From: Craterostigma plantagineum
Taxonomy: Eukaryota; Streptophyta; Magnoliopsida; Lamiales; Linderniaceae
NCBI GenBank assembly: GCA_027422505.1
Contig: JAPQWV010000001.1
Location: forward strand, 7,936,001 to 8,000,000
Direction: 5' to 3'
Length of the DNA: 64,000 nucleotides
Below are positions 35,046-44,513 of this stretch, in pieces. The position numbers and the translations under genes are program-made. The notes under the pieces are model-generated. The model saw only the letters and a list, made by a program, of their open reading frames with translations. It did not search any database and was not told the DNA's origin. The first letter of the stretch is position 1. Every line of letters starts with the position of its first letter.

Positions 35046-35340
35046 TGTTGGTCCCGAATGCACCAAACAAGGAATCAAAGAGGCTTTAATGGAAGGAATA
35101 GGGAGTATTCTCACCTTTGAGTGTGTGTAGTGTGTGAAAAAGTTGGATAAGCCTTTGATCTTTGATTACTTTGAAAAGTGAGTTGGTAATACCTTATATA
35201 CCACATTAACCCTAGGTATATTAAGGCCCAATCACTAAATGTTAACTAATTACAATCTAGTCTAAAGCCCAAACTAAAGATAAATACTAATTTAATACCA
35301 AGACTTAAACTATTGACACAATCAATTAAATATCCTAACA
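35046..35340 (-). repeat. 3' LTR of the young Sirevirus-like element
   Basis: Starts TGTTGGTCCCG, ends TATCCTAACA; equal in length and, by reading, in sequence to 49,035-49,329. Contains cctatatacc-like AT-rich sequence (ccttatataccac near 35,194) on the plus strand. Confidence 0.92.
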
Positions 35341-35352
35341 ATCTCCCCCTTT
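35341..35352 (-). other. Polypurine tract of the young element
   Basis: Minus strand reads aaagggggagat immediately before the 3' LTR, the plus-strand priming site. Further similar tracts lie just behind pol at about 40,940-41,030. Confidence 0.85.
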
Positions 35353-35398
35353 GTGTCAATTGTTGGGAGTCTTGGATCTTGAGCGTAGCGGTGGTGGA

Positions 35399-38300
35399 TT
35401 AGCGTGTGTGTGTGTCGCGAAGCCCTAGCTTGAACTCGAAGGCGCGGAGGTTCCTTCGAAGTACCAGTTGATTTGCTATAGCGTCAATGAGCTTCGCGAA
35501 CTTGGATCGGCATAGAGGATCTTCTTCTGAAAGTATTCGGCAGATCTTCATTAGTTTGTCTTGGATGATAGTGAGCGTTCCATCCGAGAACTTTGCCACT
35601 TCAGAGCAGCGCAGCATCCTCATCTTTCCCTTATAGTTCGAGTAGACGACCGCCGGATCGTCTCCGTCGATCACATCGCCTTCTCGATAGTCGTCCGCGT
35701 TCTTGAAAGATGGGCGAGTCAGATTTACCTTCTTCAGATTGTGCTCCACCGCCATCTGCAGATCGTGGGTGGCGAAGAATCTGACCTGTCGGAGCATGTG
35801 ACGTTTGATAGCCACATATCCCATGGTGACCGGTTCAGCACGTACGAGGTGTCCAGAACTTCTGAGGACGAGTCTGAACTGCTTCATGGATTCTAGCATG
35901 CTGTACAGGTCGCCCAGGCGCAGAAACTTGAAGTCCGCCTCACTGACTTCACAGTAGCTCTCATCCTGTCTCATTACCGTGAATACTGGGTAATGGACAG
36001 GTCCTTTGGACTCTTGGCGAAGGTCAGTGACTTTGCAGATGGGGGCCCGACTCATTTCCTGAGCGATGTTCTCCTCATCGGATAGCGTCCTATTTGAGCT
36101 TTTGTGGCACAGAAGGCTCCATCGATAGAGTTGCTTCTTTCTATCGCTCCAACTTTGGATGTTCATCAGCTCATACTCGTCGAAGGTGGTGATAATCTGC
36201 TCCTTGCGTCGCCAGATCCTCTTCCTGATCTCTTCTTGGAACGGTGCGGTGATCTTTTTGTTTTCCCACGGTGCTTCCGGTATATTCACCGTGGGTACAT
36301 CCTTTTGAGCAGCAGGGGCCTCAGTTTGCTGCGCTTGGAATTGCAGGATGTCCTCAAGCTCGGCCGGTTCAGCGTCGTACTCCTCTCCGTCCTCGTCGTC
36401 TGCGGTGTTGATCAGCGTTAGCGAGGCCTCCATGAGCAGACGTCGAGCATTTTCCACCAACTTCCTAGCTGCTGCTGCATCGGCGGGCGTGTATAGCCAT
36501 TCATCGTTGAAGATGTAGGCTTCGATCTCATTCTGTGCGCAGTAGACATCCTCGGAAGCCGGGTTGGAATCGATGTTGAGAGGGGTATGGCTATGCGGTG
36601 GCGAGGGTGTAGCGTCGGAGGAGTTTGTGGATTGTGGGGATGGAATGGGTGGAGATTCTGGTGGTTCGGTTGAGGTGATGGTTTTGGCAAGGATGATTTG
36701 GGTGTCGAGTGGTGTAGATGTGGTGGTGACCTCTAACATCGGTGTGATAGTTAAAGGTTCGGAGACTGTGGGTGGAGACGGTGTGGGGGTGGTCTCTAAC
36801 GCCGATGTGACGTTTAGAGTTTTGGAGACGGTAGTAGGTGGAGGTGAGGGCGATTTGGCTGGTGACTCGGGGTTGATAGGGTGAGATTTATGGCTAGTGG
36901 GGTGTGAGGTTTCTGTTACGGCGGGCGTTGTTTCAGGTGCAGAGGAGGAGGGCGGCGTCGTTTGTATGGACCCTTGAGGTTGTGAAGCTTGTGGCCTATT
37001 CTCCCCCTCGCGGCGATCTTGATCATCGTCTTGATCGTCGCGCCTGATCCCGCTGGACTCGCCCTGAGTGCGGCAAGTCAAGGGCTGAGTCATTATTTTC
37101 TGCATCTGCCGTTCCTCGTCGTCGAGTTCCGTCATCGACTCGAATCTTGCTCGGAGGAGGTAGAAGAGCTCCTTCGCGGAGATGGCAGAGAGAATGGCTT
37201 CAGCGTCCATATCTTGAGTTGGTGGTGGCGTCTCCGGGGCCACACCTTTTCCTTTGTCGGCGGTGGACGCATCGAGACGCGCGTATACTTTGTCGAGAAT
37301 CGACGCCTCAAGAGTCTTTGCAAACTCTTGAAGACGTGACTCTAGCGCGGTCTCGGTGATGAAGCGGGGTAAATCTAACAAGCTGGAATCACGAAGATGT
37401 CCAACTGTCACCGAATCGGAGAAGATCGCCGATCGGCCGCCCGTTTGCACAGGTCGGGAAAAGACGGGGTCACGCAGACTTCCCGTTGGCATCACCGATG
37501 AGACAGACTCAATCGAATGATGGCCTAGGCTCACGGTTGTTGTGATGTTGGCCGTGCTAGGTCTTCCGCTCTCAGTCACAAAGACATCACCGAGCATTCT
37601 GACAGAGTCACGAAGACTCTGTGGTGCAGTGGAAGGTGTATGTGTCCTAGAAACGGATGAAACTATGGGTAGTGAGGGCACTAGACTCGAGGTGTATGAA
37701 GAGGAGGCAGTCTGAGGCGAGGGACTGCTTGTTTCAACATCGACTATCTCCAAGTGGGACGTCGATGGTATACGTGGCTCCTCGTGGAATGAAATATCTT
37801 CCTGTAGAGAGGAAGATAAGTGGGTTGGTGGGGTAGTTTGCGTGGTTGAGCCAGATGCCACGACTTCTACTCGGGAGGTGAACACATCACCTCCTGTACC
37901 TATTGGTTCGGCTCGGCTTATTTGTGACGGAGGAGGTCGATCGTGCTTTTGTTTCGATCGGCGCTCCGTGGGGCGGCTTACGTCATCCTCTCGCGACCGT
38001 TTTTTCGGAGCGCGTGTGGAAGAGGATGCGGCGCGACTCGAGGACTTTTTGGAGGTGGTGGTGGGGTTTTGGCTGGTCCCGGGGTTGGGAGAAGTGGGGT
38101 TGATCTGCTCCGTAGGGACAGTGGAGATAGGTCGGGGGCTCTCGCGGAATGCGGCGGTTGTGGCTCGATATTCGCAGACGTGCTGGTTTGTCTGATCTGC
38201 GTAGGCGAGCACTTCGTCCGGAATGATCATGGCGTGTCGATCCTTCGCCGGAGTGTTCTTCTTGGCGAACTTCTCGACAGTTGGGATGATGAAGTGTTCC

Positions 38301-39148
38301 GCTGTCGGCCGGATTCGAATGTCGGTTGAGTGCAGGCGGAAATGCTTGATGAGAGCAGGGAGCCACCGCATGTAGGGTATGAATCTGTTTGTCACTCCCT
38401 TGGCGACTTCCCTGTCGCGACGTTGGATCATGGAGACGAGATCCATCCAGATTATATCGGCGTAGTTGTACTTGTGGTTGTGAGCGATGCCGGTCAGGAT
38501 TGTGAGAATCTGAAAATTTCCGCGGTCCTGACCAGCATGCTTCCCTGACATGCACTTGTTGATGAGCAGGTACAGCGTTCACCATGGTTGAGGTAGATTG
38601 CGTGTGGTGACTTCACTGAGGACAAGTGGGCCCTTCTTTTTCTTGTTATCTGATTGGTACCCCAGTCTGTCAATGTCGTCAACTAGTTGCTCGTGTGTCG
38701 GTAGTGGGTCGTAGGGTGAGTAGACGGGTAGTTGAAGAACTTCTTGGAGTATCTTGCGGGTGAGCAACACCGTGGCTTGATCAATCCTGGCTGACAAGGT
38801 TTTGGCAAGATGGGTTGGTCCAGCGATCTGCAGTGTATGCCAGAATTGTTGGAGATAGACTTGTGCTTCTGGCTCGCCATGCGTGAGGGCGTGACGAAGT
38901 GGATGTCCTTTGAGGATTTCAACAATGACGGGTGCATCGCATCGAAAGCTCTCCAAGTCCACCATGTAGTTGTTAGGAATCAGAGCTGCCCACTGGCTTA
39001 GTGGGAATATCTGGTCAGGTGGTGGAACATAGAGGCGTGTGTTGAGTTCGATGCGAGCAATGTCCCGTTGGAGTGCCGCCGCCTCAAGAGCTTCAATCGT
39101 GCTTTGATCCTTTTCCGTCATATCTGTGCTTGATAGAAATTGTACCAC
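35399..39148 (-). CDS. Third (env-position) ORF, interrupted by one in-frame TGA
   Basis: Reading from 39,148: 189 codons to a TGA at 38,579-38,581, nine more in-frame codons, then 1,050 codons open to 35,399. The upstream part contains EAQVYLQQFWHTLQ; the segment after the stop has YADIIWMDLVSMIQRR and NRFIPYMRWLPALIKHFRLH. The middle (about residues 340-900 of the whole) is Pro/Ser/Thr-rich with a basic KKRSRED…KQKHD stretch; the C-terminal 300 residues are ordered-looking and charged. No signal peptide or clear transmembrane segment. Position matches the envelope-like ORF of SIRE elements. Readthrough or a recent nonsense mutation are both possible. Confidence 0.75.
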
Positions 39149-41111
39149 GGTTAGTACAGACTAAGCATCGAATTCGCGAAGTATAGAAACGTAGATATGG
39201 GAAAAAAATTTTCGCATTTTTGTGTAAAATTTTACATGCCAAGTAGTGGAAGATTTTCGCATATTAGGTAAATTTCGCAGATAGGACAGTTTTCGCATGC
39301 ATTGGAGAAATTTCGCAAGTGTTTGTACATGGACATATCATGGGAAATTTTCGCACAGTAAGTAAAATTTCGCAAGTTAAGAAATCATGTAAGTTGTCCA
39401 AATTTTGCATGTAATGAGAAAATTCGCATATGATGGAAAATTTCGCAAGTTATATGAAAGTTTTGCAGATTGAGTATATTTTCGCATGTTGTTGAGAATT
39501 TCTCATGTTATGAAAATTTTTCGCATGTATTAGGAAACTTTCGCAAGTAATAGCACATAAGAAAATTTCGCAAGTAATAGAAAATTTCGCAAGTGATGGA
39601 AAATTTCGCAAGTTATATCATAAAGACATGTCATAAGAAATTTTCGCAGGTGATATGAAAGTTTCGCGGAGGGAAATAGCTTTGTGGACTGCGAAAAATT
39701 TTGTTCACTGTAGTTGCGAAATATCGATGATGCGAAAATATGTAATGTGAAGTGATGTTAAAAAAAATTTCGCGGAGTGAAATAGCTTTGTGGACTGCGA
39801 AAAATTTTGTTTACTGTAGTTGCGAGATATCGATGATGCGAAAATATGTAATGTGAAGTGATGTTAAAAATTTCGCGGAATGACACTCACTGTAGCGGAG
39901 AAAGTTTTGACGTGAATAATAAAAGTTTCTCAAATAAACTTTCGCGGCGCTTCACATACTGTAGCAGCGAAAAAAGAAATTTTAATTTTATGTAAATTCT
40001 TGAATGAAAGTTTCGCATTTCTTTAGTCACTGTGGCAGCGAAATTTTAGCGTTGGAAATTTCTCTTCATAAAATTTCGCGGAACCTCACTCACTGTAGTA
40101 GCGAAACTTTCAAACGTAAGAAATGTCTCTGAAAAATTTTCGCGGATCTGTCCTCACTGTAGCAGCGAAAATTATAAATTTTTGAGAATTTTCGCGGTGA
40201 AGAACGCAGTGCGAAAGTAGCGAAACGACGCACTAATTTTAGTCCTAAACTTACTCAAATCTCAACCAAAAAGCTATAATCTGGGCTGAATCGACTCGTA
40301 ATGGAATGGGCGATACATATTTGGGGATATTAAACATAAAAAAACGAAGCACACATTCGATTCAGAGCCGAGAAAATTTAGCATAACCTAACATATTTGC
40401 GAAAATTGCGTAACCTAACAGATTTGCGAAAATATACAGGGTAAAACAGGATAAAATGAGCGAAAATTGATTTGTTTGAGTCACATTCATACCGAACTGG
40501 TGATTTGTGACAATGGAGGTAGCAAGAAACGGATTTTGAAAGGAGATTTTGACGACGACACGAAGCAGGGAGTTGCGAAATTTTGAGAGAAGGGTTGCGA
40601 AAGTTTGAATTTTCTCGGGGATTTTAGGATAATGAAAAACGTTAGGGTTTTGGGGTTTTAAGGGTCATGGTCACTGTTCATGCGAAATTTGTGTAAATGG
40701 GCCGAAAGTCATGGGCTTGGTCAAAGCTGGGTCCAGATATGATTTTCGCGGGCTTGGTCAAAATTGGGTCCAATTGAAACTCAATTGGTCCAATTTTGAC
40801 CCTGTTTGACCAGAAATTTTTAAAATTTAACCCAAAATATTTTAATCAGTCTAATTTTGACTCATTTTGACCAAACTTAAAATTTCAAAAAAAAAAAATT
40901 TTTTTTTTTTATTTTTTTTATTTTAAGAGGCATAATCAGAAACTCCCCCTTAATCTAAAGCTCTCCCTTTTTACGTAATGGAAAAAATCAGAAGCTCCCC
41001 CTTAATCGAAAACTCCCCCTCAAGGACATAATTTAGAAGGCACATAGACAATGAAGTGAAGTGGAGAAAAAAATATGTACACTTTATCAAAGTTCATGTA
41101 GAGATGATTGA
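39149..41111. repeat. Spacer with arrays of TTTCGC words
   Basis: Non-coding, AT-rich. From about 39,200 to 40,250 the plus strand repeats gaaaatttcgcaagt-type words every 15-40 bp. A second motif, cactgtagcagcgaaa, appears at least five times between 39,880 and 40,170. A near-exact duplication covers 39,655-39,745 and 39,767-39,860. The end (40,937-41,030) has three ctcccccttaa blocks, that is AAGGGGGAG on the minus strand. An A/T homopolymer tract sits at 40,886-40,925. Confidence 0.8.
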
Positions 41112-44100
41112 TCACAACTGAATATTCAACATGCCCAACATAGTCACTAGGTGTTGGAATCGTTTGATATCCAATGGTTTTGTGAAAATGTCGGCCAGTT
41201 GATCTTCGGTTGTGACGTAGTGCAATTCAATTGTCCCTTGTTCGACATGTTCTTTGATGAAGTGGTGACGAATGTCTATGTGTTTAGTTCTCGAGTGATG
41301 TACCGGATTACTCGTCATTGCTATCGCACTCTTTGAGTCACAATAAATGGGAATTTTATCGACATGAATATTAAAATCTCGTAGTTGGGTTCTCATCCAC
41401 AAAAGCTGTGAACAACAACTAGCAGCGGCGACATACTCTGCCTCCGTTGACGAAGTTGAGACACAGTTTTGTTTTCGAGACGACCAACTTACGAGTTTAC
41501 CGCCCAAGAAGTGTGCAGCTCCAGAGGTGCTTTTTCGATCCATCTTGCATCCAGCGTAATCCGAGTCAGAGAATCCAGCCAACTTGAAGTCGGATTGAGT
41601 GGGGTACCACAAACCCAGATTGGGAGTTCCTTTGAGATAGCGGAGGATCCTTTTGACAGCAGTAAGATGGGATTTCTTTGGTGTAGCTTGGAAACGAGCG
41701 CAGATTCCTGTCGAGAGAACGATATCCGGTCGACTAGCAGTAAGGTACAGAAGAGATCCTATTATCCCTCGATACACGGTTTGGTCAACGGGAACACCAG
41801 ATGGGTCCGCGTCGGGTCGGCCAGAAGGTGACATAGGTGTAGCAGCAGTCTTGGCATCTTTCATTCCATATTTCTCGAGGATGTCATGGATGTATTTCGA
41901 CTGATTGATGAAGATTCCGTTGGGGAGTTGCTTTACTTGAAGACCAAGAAAGAAGTTCAACTCACCCATCATACTCATTTCGAATTTCTCTTTCATCAAT
42001 TCTGCGAACTCTTCACACAGTTGTGGTTTAGTCGATCCGAAAATGATGTCGTCGACATAAATCTGTACAATCATTATGTCCGGGCCACTCCGCTTGGTGA
42101 AGAGGGTTGTATCCAGAGATCCTTTCTTGAATCCAGACTGGACAAGGAAGTCTGAAAGGACGTCATACCAAGCTCGGGGAGCCTGTTTTAGTCCGTAGAG
42201 AGCCTTGTAGAGTCGATAAACGTGTCGAGGAAACTCTTCGCTCAAGAACCCTTCAGGTTGATCGACGTATACTTCTTCTTTGAGAAATCCATTCAGAAAT
42301 GCAGTCTTCACGTCCATTTGGTAGACTTTAAAGTTCTTGTGAGCAGCAAAGGCAAGAAACATTCGTATTGCTTCGATCCTGGCGACAGGGGCAAAAGTTT
42401 CATCGTAGTCGATGCCTTCTTGTTGGTTGTACCCCTTAGCCACAAGTCTTGCTTTATTGCGAATAACAACACCGTCTTCATCCTTTTTGTTTTTGAAAAT
42501 CCATTTTGTGCCGATAATGGATCTATTGCGAGGCCGTGGTACGAGTTCCCAAACTTGTAAGCGTTCAAACTGATTTATTTCCTCCTGCATTGCAATCAAC
42601 CAATCGGGATCGTTAAGAGCTTCAGCTACTCGTGATGGTTCGACTTGACTGAGATAGCAAGCAAATAGACTTTCATTCATTGTAGCCGAACGTGTCGAAA
42701 CACCGGATGTGGGATCCCCAATAATCTGGTCTGTAGGATGAGAGCGAGCCCAAAGTGGTACATTTGCCTGTGAGGAGCTGGCCGCATTTGCATCTATTGG
42801 AGACTCATTAGATTGGGGTCCAGTGTCCGAAGAAGAGATCTCAACCGTGGTAGCATCTATCGGAGGCTCGTTAGAGTGGGGTCCGGTGTCCGAAGAAGAG
42901 ACCTCAACCGTGGTGGATTGAGAGGGTTCAGCATCAGAATCAGCAATGTTCCCAGGGTTGGGTAAAATGTCGTCTTCGTTGAGGTTGAGATTATCCAAGT
43001 TTGGCGGGACGACATTATTGCCGATAGCTGGTGGTGTTGGTGGAGTGGGTGCAGCGGTAGGTTGAGTGATGGTGACGGGAGTCTTGGGGACTGGATAGAA
43101 ATACTCGAAGAGCAGATCGAGATCCAGTTCACCAGAATTGCCCTCAGATGAGGAAGTTCCCGCCGTTGAAGGTTGACCTTTCGTCAACGACTGAAGAAGT
43201 CCTGGTTCTGGTCTGATATGAGCAGAAGCTATGAGATCGCCTTCGCTTTCGTCAAAAGAGACATTCGTGCTTTCTATTACTGACCGTTTCTCCTTAAGAT
43301 AGACTCTGTATGCCTTTGAATTTAGTGAATATCCAACAAAGATGCCTTCAAGAGCTTTTGGATCAAGCTTCCCAAGATGTTGGCGATCATTGGCCACAAA
43401 ACATCGGCAACCGAAGACCCTTAGATAAGATATATCGGGGATACGACGGTTATTCAGCATCTCGTATGGGGTGCGGTTGAATCTCTTGTGGATGGAAGCC
43501 CGGTTCTGTGTGTAGCAAGCCGTTTGAATAGCTTCGCCCCAAAGAGAATGAGGAAGTTCGGATTGGATGAGAAGAGTCCTTGCAGCTTCAACTAGTGTCC
43601 TGTTCTTGCGCTCAACGACACCATTCTGTTCCGGTGTCTTCACAGCTGAGAACTGCTGAGTGATGCCCTGAGTGGCATAGAAATCACTGAGCTTTTTGTT
43701 CTTAAACTCAGTTCCGTTGTCACTTCTGATAATCCGAACCTTCTGTTGGTGGAGTGTTTGGGATGTAACAACAAACTCGATAATTATATCAGGAACTTCA
43801 TCCTTTGTACGAATGAGTTTCGTCCACGTGTAGCGTGAAAAATCGTCGACTATCACCAGAATATACCGTCTTCCTCCGAGTGTGGCCGTAGGCATTGGGC
43901 CACATAGATCCATATGTAAGAGTTCAAGGATGAGCTTAGAGGACGGTGTTTCCTTAGAGACATGAGACGATCGCTTCATCTTCCCCATTTCACAGGCAGA
44001 GCAGAGGTGTTCCTTATGATATGTCAGTTGGGGTAGACCGTTGACGAGTTTATTCTGACGCAGTTTGTTGATGGTCTTGAAATTGAGATGTGAGAGTCGC

Positions 44101-44513
44101 CGGTGCCATAGATCATTCAACTTGGGTGCGGCTCGAGAGAGAAGGCATATTGGTCGTGAGGTCGTAAGGTTGAGTACATAAAGATGGGACGTGCGCGTTC
44201 CAGAAAGAAGAGATTGTCCTGAGGCATCCATAATGCTGCAGATGTCAGATTCGAAGCGAACCTTGTATCCTTTGTCGCAAAATCGACCAATGCTGAAGAG
44301 ATTGTAGCTCAAACCCTCGACATAGGAGATGCCCTTGATTGTCAGTTTATCGTGCACGAGATCGCCAGTTCCTAGAATTGGCGCCATTTGACCGTTTCCG
44401 AAGGAGACCCTTCCGAGATAGCGCTCGGAGAAGTTGCTCAACAGCTCCTTATTCCCTGTCATGTGTGTGGAGCAACCCGAGTCTAGATACCACACATGAC
44501 AGACCTGCAAGCA
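41112..44513 (-). CDS. Copia pol polyprotein (PR-INT-RT-RH)
   Basis: Open for 1,132 codons after the gag stop and in the same frame as gag, with no ATG needed at its start. Protease active site [12 protein letters not shown] lies at residues 8-19. GAG-pre-integrase [14 protein letters not shown] and CSACEMGK zinc residues lie around 131-177. The integrase triad is D201 (HMDLCGPM), D264 (RSDNGTEF) and E300 (GVVERKNRT). Reverse transcriptase has [14 protein letters not shown] and YVDDIIFGS. RNase H has [27 protein letters not shown] and [10 protein letters not shown]. All catalytic residues are present. Expression would need suppression of the gag stop. Confidence 0.92.
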   Translation of the reverse strand, partial: CLQVCHVWYLDSGCSTHMTGNKELLSNFSERYLGRVSFGNGQMAPILGTGDLVHDKLTIKGISYVEGLSYNLFSIGRFCDKGYKVRFESDICSIMDASGQSLLSGTRTSHLYVLNLTTSRPICLLSRAAPKLNDLWHRRLSHLNFKTINKLRQNKLVNGLPQLTYHKEHLCSACEMGKMKRSSHVSKETPSSKLILELLHMDLCGPMPTATLGGRRYILVIVDDFSRYTWTKLIRTKDEVPDIIIEFVVTSQTLHQQKVRIIRSDNGTEFKNKKLSDFYATQGITQQFSAVKTPEQNGVVERKNRTLVEAARTLLIQSELPHSLWGEAIQTACYTQNRASIHKRFNRTPYEMLNNRRIPDISYLRVFGCRCFVANDRQHLGKLDPKALEGIFVGYSLNSKAYRVYLKEKRSVIESTNVSFDESEGDLIASAHIRPEPGLLQSLTKGQPSTAGTSSSEGNSGELDLDLLFEYFYPVPKTPVTITQPTAAPTPPTPPAIGNNVVPPNLDNLNLNEDDILPNPGNIADSDAEPSQSTTVEVSSSDTGPHSNEPPIDATTVEISSSDTGPQSNESPIDANAASSSQANVPLWARSHPTDQIIGDPTSGVSTRSATMNESLFACYLSQVEPSRVAEALNDPDWLIAMQEEINQFERLQVWELVPRPRNRSIIGTKWIFKNKKDEDGVVIRNKARLVAKGYNQQEGIDYDETFAPVARIEAIRMFLAFAAHKNFKVYQMDVKTAFLNGFLKEEVYVDQPEGFLSEEFPRHVYRLYKALYGLKQAPRAWYDVLSDFLVQSGFKKGSLDTTLFTKRSGPDIMIVQIYVDDIIFGSTKPQLCEEFAELMKEKFEMSMMGELNFFLGLQVKQLPNGIFINQSKYIHDILEKYGMKDAKTAATPMSPSGRPDADPSGVPVDQTVYRGIIGSLLYLTASRPDIVLSTGICARFQATPKKSHLTAVKRILRYLKGTPNLGLWYPTQSDFKLAGFSDSDYAGCKMDRKSTSGAAHFLGGKLVSWSSRKQNCVSTSSTEAEYVAAASCCSQLLWMRTQLRDFNIHVDKIPIYCDSKSAIAMTSNPVHHSRTKHIDIRHHFIKEHVEQGTIELHYVTTEDQLADIFTKPLDIKRFQHLVTMLGMLNIQL

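Noticed and set aside
35561..38548. Several plus-strand open frames of 60-130 codons opposite the third ORF
   Set aside because: They are antisense shadows of a long biased minus-strand coding region and show no recognisable motifs.
39200..40250. CRISPR-like array of regularly spaced repeats
   Set aside because: Words are degenerate, spacing irregular (15-40 bp), there are no unique spacers of constant length, and the context is a plant retrotransposon.
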